In this document: positions 41,221 through 49,478 of the stretch, one piece after another
How the letters are laid out: the number at the start of each line of letters is the position of its first letter
How positions within the stretch are numbered: position 1 is the stretch's first letter
Source of the DNA: Microbacterium sp. lyk4-40-TSB-66
GTDB lineage: Bacteria > Actinomycetota > Actinomycetes > Actinomycetales > Microbacteriaceae
Reading direction: 5' to 3'
NCBI RefSeq assembly: GCF_030209475.1
Contig: NZ_JARVRW010000003.1
Coordinates: forward strand, 434,001 to 498,000
DNA: 64,000 nt
Position numbers and translations under genes: made by a program
The notes under the pieces: model-generated
The model's input: the letters and a program-made list of their open reading frames with translations, nothing else
Told to the model about the DNA's origin: nothing
The model's database searches: none

Positions 41221-42792
41221 ATGACAGAATCCCTACCGATCGTCGAAGTCCGCGGCGCATCGATCACGTTCCCCGGCGTCAAAGCCCTCGACGAAGTGAA
41301 CTTCCGACTCCTGCCGGGAGAAGTCCACACCCTCATGGGCGAGAACGGCGCGGGCAAGTCCACCCTCATCAAGGCGCTCACCGGCGTCTACCAGATCGAC
41401 TCCGGATCGATCCTCATCTTCGGCGAGGAGCGACGCCTGACCGGCACCGCTTCGGCGCAGGCGGCCGGTATCTCGACCGTGTACCAAGAGGTCAACCTCT
41501 GCACGAACCTCACCATCGGCGAGAACGTCATGCTGGGCCACGAAGTGCGCGGTCCGTTCGGCATCAACTGGCGCGCCACGCACGCCCGCGCCAAAGAGGC
41601 GTTGACCGGCATGGGGCTCGGCCACCTCGACCCCCGTGCCCCGCTGTCGTCCATCTCGATCGCGCTGCAGCAACTCGTCGCCATCAGCCGCGCCATGGTC
41701 ACCGACTCGAAGGTGCTCATCCTCGACGAACCGACCTCGAGCCTCGACGCCGCCGAGGTCGAGGTGCTCTTCACCGTCATGCGTCGCCTGCGCGACCAGG
41801 GTGTGGCCATCCTCTTCGTCTCGCACTTCCTCGATCAGGTGTACGCGATCAGCGATCGCATCACCGTGCTGCGCAACGGCGGCTTCGTGGGCGAGTACCT
41901 GACCCGCGACCTCGACCGCACCCAGCTCATCTCGAAGATGATCGGCAAGGACATCGAGGCGCTGCGCGCCCTGGGCTCCAACCGTCAGGTCGACGCCCGC
42001 GATCGCAACGCGACCCCCGTCTACGCCGCCGAGGGCATCGCCCGCGCGGGAGCGCTCGCCCCCACCGACATCGAGATCCACAAGGGCGAGGTGGTCGGGT
42101 TCGCCGGTCTCCTCGGCTCGGGTCGCACCGAGCTCGCCCGCCTGATCGCCGGCGCCGACCGCGCCGACGCGGGCACCGTGCGCCTCAAGGGCAAGAAGGT
42201 CAACGTCACCTCCCCGGTCTCGGGCCTGGGCAACCACATCGCCTACTCGACCGAGAACCGTCGCGACGACGGCATCATCGGCGACCTGAGCATCCGCGAG
42301 AACATCATGCTCGCGCTGCAGGCCAAGCGCGGATGGCTGCGCCGCATCCCCGCCAAAGAGGTGGACCAGCTGGTCTCGACCTACATGGAGCGCTTCAGCG
42401 TCCGGCCGAACGACCCCGAGCGCCCGATCCGCCTGCTCTCCGGCGGCAACCAGCAGAAGGTCCTGCTCGGCCGCTGGCTGGCGACCGACCCCGAGCTGCT
42501 GCTGCTCGACGAGCCGACCCGCGGCATCGACGTCGGCGCCAAGGCCGACATCCAGGAGACCGTCGCGGAGCTCGCCGAGGCGGGGATGAGCGTCGTCTTC
42601 ATCTCGTCCGAGCTCGAAGAGGTCGTGCGCCTGTCCGAGCGCATCGTGATCATGAAGGACCACGAGAAGGTCGGCGAGATCGTCAACGGCCCCGACGTCA
42701 CCGCCGAGCGCGTCGTGTCGATCATCGCGGCCGAGACCGAAGAAGAGGCGGAAGCCCAGACCGAGGCCCTCGCCGAAGGAGAGACCCGCTGA
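41221..42792 (+). CDS. Sugar ABC transporter ATP-binding protein, two ATPase domains (YtfR/RbsA/AraG type)
   Basis: This 523-residue energising subunit carries two tandem ABC domains. The first has Walker A GENGAGKST (about 40-48), a less conserved signature (LSSISIALQQ) and Walker B VLILDEPTSSLD. The second has the altered P-loop GLLGSGRTELAR, the full signature LSGGNQQKVLL and LLLLDEPTRGIDVG. This asymmetry is normal for CUT2 ATPases. An acidic tail (EEEAEAQTEALAEGE) ends it. The TGA shares a base with the ATG of the first permease. It would power import of the ligand bound by the YtfQ-like receptor. Confidence 0.94.
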   Translation: MTESLPIVEVRGASITFPGVKALDEVNFRLLPGEVHTLMGENGAGKSTLIKALTGVYQIDSGSILIFGEERRLTGTASAQAAGISTVYQEVNLCTNLTIGENVMLGHEVRGPFGINWRATHARAKEALTGMGLGHLDPRAPLSSISIALQQLVAISRAMVTDSKVLILDEPTSSLDAAEVEVLFTVMRRLRDQGVAILFVSHFLDQVYAISDRITVLRNGGFVGEYLTRDLDRTQLISKMIGKDIEALRALGSNRQVDARDRNATPVYAAEGIARAGALAPTDIEIHKGEVVGFAGLLGSGRTELARLIAGADRADAGTVRLKGKKVNVTSPVSGLGNHIAYSTENRRDDGIIGDLSIRENIMLALQAKRGWLRRIPAKEVDQLVSTYMERFSVRPNDPERPIRLLSGGNQQKVLLGRWLATDPELLLLDEPTRGIDVGAKADIQETVAELAEAGMSVVFISSELEEVVRLSERIVIMKDHEKVGEIVNGPDVTAERVVSIIAAETEEEAEAQTEALAEGETR

Positions 42793-43829
42793 TGTCCGTT
42801 TTCAAGTCGCTCCTGCGCACCCCCTGGTTCTGGGGCATCATCGGCATCGTCCTGCTGCTGTCGCTGAACGTCATCAAGGACCCGACCTACCTCTCCGTCG
42901 GCATCAACCCGACCACCGGGCAGCTCTCGGGCAACCTCCTCGACATCCTGCGGGTGTCGGCGCCGATCATCATGATCGCCCTCGGCATGACCTTCGTCAT
43001 CGCCACCAAGGGCATCGACCTCTCGGTCGGATCGATCATGGCCGTCGGCGGTGCCGCCGCGATGGAGCTCCTGCGTTCGCTCAACGAGGCGAGCTCCTTC
43101 GGCGCCATGTTCATGGCGATCGGCCTCGCGCTCCTGCTCGGCGCCGTCCTCGGCCTGGTCAACGGCCTGCTCGTCTCGGTCGTCGGCCTCCAGCCCTTCA
43201 TCAGCACCCTGGTGATGATGCTCGCCGCCCGCGGTATCGCCCGCGTGATCACGGGCGGTCAGAACACCAACTCGCAGAACCAGCCGTTCCAGCAGATCTC
43301 CAACGGTCAGGTGCTCGGTCTCCCCATCAGCTTCGTCACCGCGATCGTCATCGTCGTGGTCGTCACGGTGATCATGCGCCGCACCGCCCTGGGCCTCATG
43401 ATCGAGTCGATCGGCGTGAACCCCGACGCGAGCCGCCTCGCCGGCATCCGCCCCCGTCCGATCCTCATCACCGTCTACGTGCTCTCGGGCATCCTCGCCG
43501 CCGGCGGTGGTCTGTTCACGGTGTCGGAGGTCATGACGGTCGACGTCTCGGGCACCGGCTACCAGATGGAGCTCGACGCGATCCTCGCCGTCGTCATCGG
43601 CGGCACCTCGCTCGCCGGAGGCAAGTTCTCCATCCTCGGGTCGACCATCGGGGCGCTGCTGATCGCGACCCTGAACAAGACCGTTCTCTTCCTCGGGGTC
43701 TCCGCCGCGGCGACCCCGGCCTTCAAGGCCATCGTCATCGTGCTGCTCGTCCTGCTGCAGTCCGAGCGGGTGAGGACCTTCGTCCTCCAGGCCGGACGCC
43801 GCCGTACCCGTAAGGAGGTCGTCGCATGA
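42792..43829 (+). CDS. Sugar ABC transporter permease (YtfT-like)
   Basis: This 345-residue CUT2 membrane subunit has about nine hydrophobic helices. Family motifs are IALGMTFVIATKGIDLSVGS, LQPFISTLVMMLAARG and AVVIGGTSLAGGKFS. The start overlaps the ATPase stop by one base and the end overlaps the second permease by four. A pair of different permeases with one double ATPase is the layout of the E. coli YtfQRT-YjfF importer, supporting a furanose-type pentose or hexose ligand. Confidence 0.93.
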   Translation: MSVFKSLLRTPWFWGIIGIVLLLSLNVIKDPTYLSVGINPTTGQLSGNLLDILRVSAPIIMIALGMTFVIATKGIDLSVGSIMAVGGAAAMELLRSLNEASSFGAMFMAIGLALLLGAVLGLVNGLLVSVVGLQPFISTLVMMLAARGIARVITGGQNTNSQNQPFQQISNGQVLGLPISFVTAIVIVVVVTVIMRRTALGLMIESIGVNPDASRLAGIRPRPILITVYVLSGILAAGGGLFTVSEVMTVDVSGTGYQMELDAILAVVIGGTSLAGGKFSILGSTIGALLIATLNKTVLFLGVSAAATPAFKAIVIVLLVLLQSERVRTFVLQAGRRRTRKEVVA

Positions 43830-44878
43830 GCACGACCGTCTCACCCCCGTCGCCCTCGCACGGCACCGAGGTCCCGGTGCGGGGCCTGGCGATCTCCCGC
43901 ATGTGGGGTCGCAGCCAGTCCGCCGTCCCGACGCTGGCCGCCGTCGTGCTCCTCGTCGCGATGCTCGTGTACGCCGAGTTCGCGTACGGCCGCGTGTTCC
44001 ACGCCGGCACCATGTCGAGCCTGCTGGTCAGCTTCGCGCCCACGATCATCCTCGCCGTCGGCATGACCATCGTCATCCTGTCGGGAGGCATCGACCTCTC
44101 GGTCGGCGCCGTCGTCGCCTTCACCTCGGTGTCGGGCGTGATGCTGATGAACAACGGCGTCAACGGCTGGGTCGCCGTCATCCTGATGATCGTGTTCGGA
44201 GCGCTGTTCGGCCTGGTCTCGGGCGTGCTCATCCAGTACTTCAACGTGCAACCCTTCATCGCCACGCTGGCGATGATGTTCCTCGCCCGAGGTCTGGCAT
44301 CCATCCTCTCGACCGTGCCGGTGCAGGCGCCCGACAACTCCCCGATCCTGGTGCTCGCCACCGACTGGAAGCTGTACGACGGCCCGAAGACGAACGACCT
44401 CGTGCTCACGCCCGGCTTCTTCATCGCCGTGCTCGTCGTCGCCGCGGCCTTCATGCTGCTCCACCGCACCCGCACCGGCCGCACGGTGTACGGCATCGGC
44501 GGGGCCGAGAACTCGGCGCAGCTGATGGGTCTCCCCGTCGCCCGCACCCGCGTGCTCATCTACGTGCTCAGCGGTGCCCTCGCCGGCCTCGCGGCCGTCG
44601 TGTACACGGCAGAGGTGGGCGGCAAGGCGCAGAACGTCACCGGTATCGGATGGGAACTGGATGCCATCGCCGCCGTCGTCATCGGCGGAACGCTCCTGAC
44701 CGGTGGCGCCGGGTACGTCCTCGGGTCGGTCGTCGGCTCGCTCGTGCTCGCAGCCCTGGCCATGATCATCACCAAGGACGGCGGCATCCGCCCCGAGTAC
44801 TTGACCATCATCACCGGCGGTATCCTGCTCGCGTTCGTCCTGCTGCAGCGCGTGCTGACCGCGCGGCGCCGAAAATGA
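43826..44878 (+). CDS. Sugar ABC transporter permease (YjfF-like)
   Basis: This 350-residue second CUT2 permease has a 30-residue cytoplasmic N-terminus and then the family segments ILAVGMTIVILSGGIDLSVG, VQPFIATLAMMFLARG and AVVIGGTLLTGGAGYVLG. It resembles YjfF more than YtfT and would form a heterodimer with the preceding permease. Start by ATGA overlap. Its 3' end meets the araD gene region. Confidence 0.93.
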   Translation: MSTTVSPPSPSHGTEVPVRGLAISRMWGRSQSAVPTLAAVVLLVAMLVYAEFAYGRVFHAGTMSSLLVSFAPTIILAVGMTIVILSGGIDLSVGAVVAFTSVSGVMLMNNGVNGWVAVILMIVFGALFGLVSGVLIQYFNVQPFIATLAMMFLARGLASILSTVPVQAPDNSPILVLATDWKLYDGPKTNDLVLTPGFFIAVLVVAAAFMLLHRTRTGRTVYGIGGAENSAQLMGLPVARTRVLIYVLSGALAGLAAVVYTAEVGGKAQNVTGIGWELDAIAAVVIGGTLLTGGAGYVLGSVVGSLVLAALAMIITKDGGIRPEYLTIITGGILLAFVLLQRVLTARRRK

Positions 44879-44916
44879 GCACCGTCGTCGACCCGCACCC
44901 CCTCAAGGAGAACCCC

Positions 44917-45636
44917 GTGGCAGCGTCCCCTGCTGACATCACCCCCGACGTCCAGGAAGCCATCGACCGCGTCCGCGAGGACGTCGCCCGGCTGCACGCC
45001 GAACTGGTGCGCTACAACCTCATCGTGTGGACCGGTGGGAACGTCTCGGGCCGCGTGCCCGGGGCCGATCTGTTCGTCATCAAGCCGTCGGGCGTCTCGT
45101 ACGACGACCTGGCGCCCGAGAACATGATCCTGTGCGACCTCGACGGCAACACGATCCCCGGTACGCCGGGCAGCGAGCGCAGCCCCTCGAGCGACACGGC
45201 GGCCCACGCCTACGTCTACCGCCACATGCCCGAGGTCGGCGGCGTCGTGCACACGCACTCCACCTACGGGGTCGCGTGGGCGGCCCGCGGCGAAGAGATC
45301 CCCTGCGTGATCACGGCCATGGCCGACGAGTTCGGCGGGCCCATCCCGCTCGGGCCGTTCGCCATCATCGGCGACGACTCCATCGGTCGGGGCATCGTGG
45401 AGACCCTGCGCGGTCACCGCTCGCGCGGCGTCATCATGCAGAACCACGGTCCGTTCACGATCGGCTCGAACGCGAAGGACGCCGTCAAGGCGGCCGTCAT
45501 GCTCGAGGACGTCGCGCGCACCGTGCACATCGCCCGTGAGGCGGGACCGCTGATCCCGATCCCGCAGGAGCACATCGACGCGCTCTACGACCGCTACCAG
45601 AACGTCTACGGCCAGAACACGGACGCGCGTCGGTGA
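44917..45636 (+). CDS. araD: L-ribulose-5-phosphate 4-epimerase
   Basis: This 239-residue class II aldolase-like enzyme converts L-ribulose-5-phosphate to D-xylulose-5-phosphate, the last step of L-arabinose use. Motifs are TGGNVSGRV, IKPSGVSYDDLAPENM, HTHSTYGVAWAARGEEIPC (zinc His pair) and MQNHGPFTIG (third zinc His). GTG 44917 was preferred because AAGGAG lies six bases upstream and the protein then has family length. An in-frame ATG at 44875, overlapping the previous stop, would add 14 residues. Its stop overlaps the araB GTG. Confidence 0.92.
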   Translation: MAASPADITPDVQEAIDRVREDVARLHAELVRYNLIVWTGGNVSGRVPGADLFVIKPSGVSYDDLAPENMILCDLDGNTIPGTPGSERSPSSDTAAHAYVYRHMPEVGGVVHTHSTYGVAWAARGEEIPCVITAMADEFGGPIPLGPFAIIGDDSIGRGIVETLRGHRSRGVIMQNHGPFTIGSNAKDAVKAAVMLEDVARTVHIAREAGPLIPIPQEHIDALYDRYQNVYGQNTDARR

Positions 45637-47240
45637 GCGCCGTCACCACCTCGCCCGCCGAGGTCATCGCCTCCGGCCGCGCCGTGCTGGGCATCGAACT
45701 CGGTTCGACGCGTATCAAGGCCTGCCTCGTGGATGCCGACGAGCCCACCCGCGTGCTGGCCACCGGCTCGCACGCCTGGGAGAACCGCTACCGCGACGGC
45801 AACTGGACCTACTCGCTGAACGACGTCTGGACCGGTGTGCAGACCGCCTACGCGGCGCTCGTCGACGACGTGCAGCGTCGACACGGCGTCGCGATCGAGA
45901 CACTCGCTGCCGCGGGCGTGTCGGCCATGATGCACGGCTATCTCGCGTTCGACGCGGAGGGGGAGTTGCTGGTGCCGTTCCGCACCTGGCGGAACACCTC
46001 CACCGAGCGGGCCGCCGGCGTGCTGTCGGAGCTGCTGGGCACGAACATCCCGCTGCGCTGGTCGATCGCGCACCTGTACCAGGCGGTGCTCGATGAGGAG
46101 GACCATATCCCCGACGTGGCGTCCTTCACCACGCTCGCCGGGTACGTCCACGAGAAGCTGACCGGACGCCGGGTGCTCGGCATCGGCGACGCCTCCGGCA
46201 TGTTCCCCATCGACGTCGCCACCCACGACTACGACGCCGTCATGGCGGCGAAGTTCGACCGCCTCGTGGCGGAGCGGGCCCCGGGCCTGCGCCTCCGTTC
46301 CCTGCTGCCCGACGTGCTCGTCGCCGGCGAGGCCGCCGGAGAGCTGACGACCGAGGGCGCGGCGCTGCTCGACCCGACCGGCGCACTGCGTCCGGGCGTG
46401 CTCTTCTGCCCGCCCGAAGGTGACGCCGGCACCGGGATGGTCGCGACGAACTCGGTCGCCCCCCGTACCGGCAACGTCAGTGCCGGGACGAGCATCTTCG
46501 CCATGGTCGTGCTCGAGGGGCCTCTCCGCCGCGCGCACGACGAGCTCGATCTCGTCACGACCCCCGCCGGCGACCTCGTCGCGATGGTGCACTGCAACAA
46601 CGGTGCGAGCGAGCTCGCCGCCTGGGTGGGACTGTTCGAACGCTTCGCGGCCATCGCCGGCGGCACGCTCGACCCCGACGAGGTGTTCGAGGCGCTCTTC
46701 GTGGAGTCGCTGGACGGCGCACCCGATGCCGGCGGCCTGCTCGCCTACAACCACCTGGCGGGTGAACCCATCGCGGGTCTCCCGGAGGGGCGGCCGCTCT
46801 TCGTCCGTACGCCCGACAGTCGCTTGACGCTGGCGAACTTCATGCGCGCGCAGCTCTACGGCGTGTTCGGCACGCTCGCCCTGGGCATGCGCGTGCTCGC
46901 CGCCGAGGGTGTGGAGCTCGACCGCATGTACGCGCACGGCGGAGTCTTCCGCACCGCCGGCATCGCGCAGCGCTTCCTGGCCGGTGCGCTGGACGCGCCG
47001 GTCGCGGTCGCGGCGACCGCGTCCGAGGGCGGGGCGTGGGGGATCGCGGTGCTCGCCGCGTTCGCCGCGGACACCGCGGGCGACCCGATCGACACCTACC
47101 TCACCGACCGTGTCTTCGCGCAGACGCCCTTCGTCTCGATCGACCCCGATCCCGAGGACGTCCCCGGGTTCGCCGCGTACCTCACCCGATACCGCGCGGG
47201 GCTCGCCATCGAGCACGCCGCGATCGCGGCGACGTCCTGA
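45633..47240 (+). CDS. araB: FGGY-family kinase, probable L-ribulokinase
   Basis: This 535-residue FGGY sugar kinase has the N-terminal phosphate-binding motif [15 protein letters not shown], the sugar-binding region [21 protein letters not shown] and the C-terminal ATP domain with [12 protein letters not shown] and [20 protein letters not shown]. Within the family it could be a xylulokinase by sequence alone. Its place between araD and araA, with a GTGA overlap to araD, makes L-ribulokinase the most likely role. It phosphorylates L-ribulose from AraA to feed AraD. Confidence 0.85.
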   Translation: MSAVTTSPAEVIASGRAVLGIELGSTRIKACLVDADEPTRVLATGSHAWENRYRDGNWTYSLNDVWTGVQTAYAALVDDVQRRHGVAIETLAAAGVSAMMHGYLAFDAEGELLVPFRTWRNTSTERAAGVLSELLGTNIPLRWSIAHLYQAVLDEEDHIPDVASFTTLAGYVHEKLTGRRVLGIGDASGMFPIDVATHDYDAVMAAKFDRLVAERAPGLRLRSLLPDVLVAGEAAGELTTEGAALLDPTGALRPGVLFCPPEGDAGTGMVATNSVAPRTGNVSAGTSIFAMVVLEGPLRRAHDELDLVTTPAGDLVAMVHCNNGASELAAWVGLFERFAAIAGGTLDPDEVFEALFVESLDGAPDAGGLLAYNHLAGEPIAGLPEGRPLFVRTPDSRLTLANFMRAQLYGVFGTLALGMRVLAAEGVELDRMYAHGGVFRTAGIAQRFLAGALDAPVAVAATASEGGAWGIAVLAAFAADTAGDPIDTYLTDRVFAQTPFVSIDPDPEDVPGFAAYLTRYRAGLAIEHAAIAATS

Positions 47241-47281
47241 CCTCGGCCGTCGCCACTCCCACCACAAGAAGGAAATCCCGC

Positions 47282-48793
47282 ATGACCCGCACCACTCTCC
47301 GGAACGATCTCGACGGCTACGAGGTCTGGTTCGTCACCGGCAGCCAGAACCTCTACGGCGAAGAGACGCTCAAGCAGGTCGCCGAGCAGTCGCAGACCGT
47401 CGTCGAGGGCCTGAACGGCTTGCCGGTGAAGGTCGTCTGGAAGCCCGTGCTGAAGGACTCCGACAGCATCCGGCGCATGGCGCTCGAGATCAACGGCCGC
47501 GACGACGTCATCGGCGTGATCGCCTGGATGCACACCTTCAGCCCCGCGAAGATGTGGATCTCGGGTCTCGACGCGCTGCAGAAGCCGCTGCTGCACCTGC
47601 ACACCCAGGCCAACGTCGAACTGCCGTGGAACGACATCGACTTCGACTTCATGAACCTGAACCAGGCCGCCCACGGCGACCGCGAGTTCGGCTACATCCA
47701 GACGCGCCTGGGCATCTCGCGCAAGACCGTCGTCGGCCACGTGTCGAACCCGGCCGTGCGTCAGCAGATCGAGGACTGGGAGCGCGCCGCCGCCGGCTGG
47801 ACCGCCGCCCGCACCCTCAAGCTCGCCCGCTTCGGCGACAACATGCGCTTCGTCGCCGTCACCGAGGGCGACAAGACCGAGGCCGAGCTGCGCTTCGGCG
47901 TGCAGGTCAACACGTGGGGCGTCAACGAGCTCGTCGAGGCCGTCGAGAAGGCATCGGATGCCGACATCGACGCGCTCGTGCAGGAGTACGTCGACACCTA
48001 CGACGTGGTCTCCGAGCTGCTTCCGGGCGGCGCACGCCATCAGTCGCTGCGCGACGGTGCGGCGATCGAGCTGGGCCTGCGCTCGTTCCTGGAGGAGGGC
48101 GGCTTCGGCGCCTTCACCACGTCGTTCGAAGACCTCGGTGCGCTGAAGCAGCTGCCCGGTCTCGCGGTGCAGCGCCTCATGGCCGAGGGCTACGGCTTCG
48201 GCGCCGAGGGCGACTGGAAGACCGCGATCCTCGTGCGCGTCGCCAACGTGATGGGCGCGGGTCTGCCCGGCGGTGCCTCGCTGATGGAGGACTACACCTA
48301 CGACCTCGTGCCCGGTGCCGAGCGCATCCTCGGCGCCCACATGCTCGAGGTCTCGCCGTCGCTGACGTCGAAGAAGCCGCGTCTCGAGATCCACGCGCTG
48401 GGTATCGGCGGCAAGGACGACCCGGTGCGCCTGGTCTTCACCGCCGACCCCGGCCCCGCGCTGGTCGTGGCGATGAGCGACATGCGCGACCGTTTCCGCC
48501 TGACCGCGAACGTCGTCGAGAACGTCGACGCGCCCGACCTGCCGAAGCTGCCCGTGGGCCGCGCGGTGTGGAAGCCCGCGCCCGATTTCGCGACCTCGGC
48601 CGCCTGCTGGCTCGCCGCCGGAGCCGCCCACCACACCGTCATGACGACGGCCGTGGGCATCGAGGTGTTCCGCGACTTCGCCGAGATCGCCAAGACCGAG
48701 CTCGTCGTCATCGACGAGGACACCACGGTCCGCGGTTTCCAGAGCGAGCTGCGCTGGAACCAGGCGTACTACCGCCTGGCCCAGGGCCTGTAA
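47282..48793 (+). CDS. araA: L-arabinose isomerase
   Basis: This 503-residue enzyme converts L-arabinose to L-ribulose. Strong family segments are [15 protein letters not shown] at the start, [43 protein letters not shown] (catalytic Glu), [13 protein letters not shown] (second Glu), [10 protein letters not shown] (metal His) and [10 protein letters not shown] (second His). Length equals that of known AraA proteins. The ATG follows AAGGAA at a normal distance. It is the last gene of the importer-araDBA operon and is followed by two strong hairpins. Confidence 0.97.
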   Translation: MTRTTLRNDLDGYEVWFVTGSQNLYGEETLKQVAEQSQTVVEGLNGLPVKVVWKPVLKDSDSIRRMALEINGRDDVIGVIAWMHTFSPAKMWISGLDALQKPLLHLHTQANVELPWNDIDFDFMNLNQAAHGDREFGYIQTRLGISRKTVVGHVSNPAVRQQIEDWERAAAGWTAARTLKLARFGDNMRFVAVTEGDKTEAELRFGVQVNTWGVNELVEAVEKASDADIDALVQEYVDTYDVVSELLPGGARHQSLRDGAAIELGLRSFLEEGGFGAFTTSFEDLGALKQLPGLAVQRLMAEGYGFGAEGDWKTAILVRVANVMGAGLPGGASLMEDYTYDLVPGAERILGAHMLEVSPSLTSKKPRLEIHALGIGGKDDPVRLVFTADPGPALVVAMSDMRDRFRLTANVVENVDAPDLPKLPVGRAVWKPAPDFATSAACWLAAGAAHHTVMTTAVGIEVFRDFAEIAKTELVVIDEDTTVRGFQSELRWNQAYYRLAQGL

Positions 48794-48797
48794 GACC

Positions 48798-48832
48798 CAT
48801 CGTCCCGGGCGCCGCATCGCCCCGGGACGATG
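48798..48832 (+). terminator. Hairpin after araA (first)
   Basis: Perfect 12-base arms (CATCGTCCCGGG at 48798-48809 and its complement at 48821-48832) around an 11-base loop, four bases after the araA stop. No T-run. Confidence 0.7.
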
Positions 48833-48895
48833 CGGCACTCGCGCGTTCCGGTCACCCGGAGCGTGTGCCGCGTGCCGGTTCGCCGGCGCACGGAC

Positions 48896-48945
48896 AGTGC
48901 CCCGGACTCGAGGTGGCGGTGGGCCATCGGAGAGTCCGGGGCACT
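48896..48945 (+). terminator. Hairpin after araA (second)
   Basis: Fourteen paired bases (48896-48909 with 48932-48945; arm AGTGCCCCGGACTC) around a 22-base loop, followed by TCTGTTT. A probable back-up terminator. Confidence 0.7.
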
Positions 48946-48984
48946 TCTGTTTCCGGGGCATGCGTGGCGGCTCGGCCGGCGGTT

Positions 48985-49230
48985 CGGGGGCTTCGGGGCG
49001 GGATTCGCGCTTCGGGGCGGGTGTCGCGCGCCCCGAACGGGCGGAACGCGCCCCAAACGGCGGAACGCGCCCCAAACGGCGGAACGCGCCCCGAACGGCG
49101 GAACGCGCCCCGGACGGCGGAGCGCGCCCCGGACGGCGGAACACGCCCCGGACGGCGGAACACGCCCCGAACGGCGGAACACGCCCCGAACGGCGGAACA
49201 CGCCCCGAACGGCGGAACGCGCCCCGAACC
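48985..49230. repeat. 19-bp tandem repeat array (about ten copies) with inverted-type copies beside it
   Basis: From 49027 to 49217 ten units of the form CGCGCCCCGAACGGCGGAA follow each other; the first has one extra base. Units vary by A/G at three places. A partial unit ends near 49230. Just before, at about 48990-49026, two 19-base units of the form CTTCGGGGCGGGATTCGCG look like degenerate reverse complements. The period is not a multiple of three and no gene is evident. The array lies between the convergent 3' ends of araA and a GH43 gene. Confidence 0.85.
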
Positions 49231-49410
49231 CGGATGAGGTGGAAACCGAGTGCGGTGGGGGCGTGGCGCGGTGAGGCTGCTTCTCCCCAACCCGTCGGTT
49301 GCAGGGTGCGGCCTTTCCTCCGGACGGATGCCGTCTCGCGGCGCCTCGTGGCCGCGCTGTGCCGAGCGCCCGCGAGGGAGGGAAGCCGGCGACTCGCGCC
49401 GAGAACGACA
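49231..49410. other. Non-coding stretch between repeat array and GH43 terminator
   Basis: Nothing gene-like was recognised in these 180 bases. Open frames across it are a by-product of high GC content. Confidence 0.5.
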
Positions 49411-49445
49411 AAGGCCCCGGTGGAGGGGGAATCCACCGGGGCCTT
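49411..49445 (-). terminator. Terminator of the minus-strand GH43 operon end
   Basis: Perfect 14-base arms (AAGGCCCCGGTGGA at 49411-49424; complement at 49432-49445) with a seven-base loop. On the minus strand the hairpin is followed by TGTCGTT. It lies 33 bases beyond the gene's stop. Confidence 0.85.
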
Positions 49446-49478
49446 CACCGTCTCACCAGGGGTGGACGGTGCGGGGGG

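Noticed and set aside
49027-49217. CRISPR-like array
   Set aside because: Units follow each other directly with no unique spacers and no cas genes are nearby.
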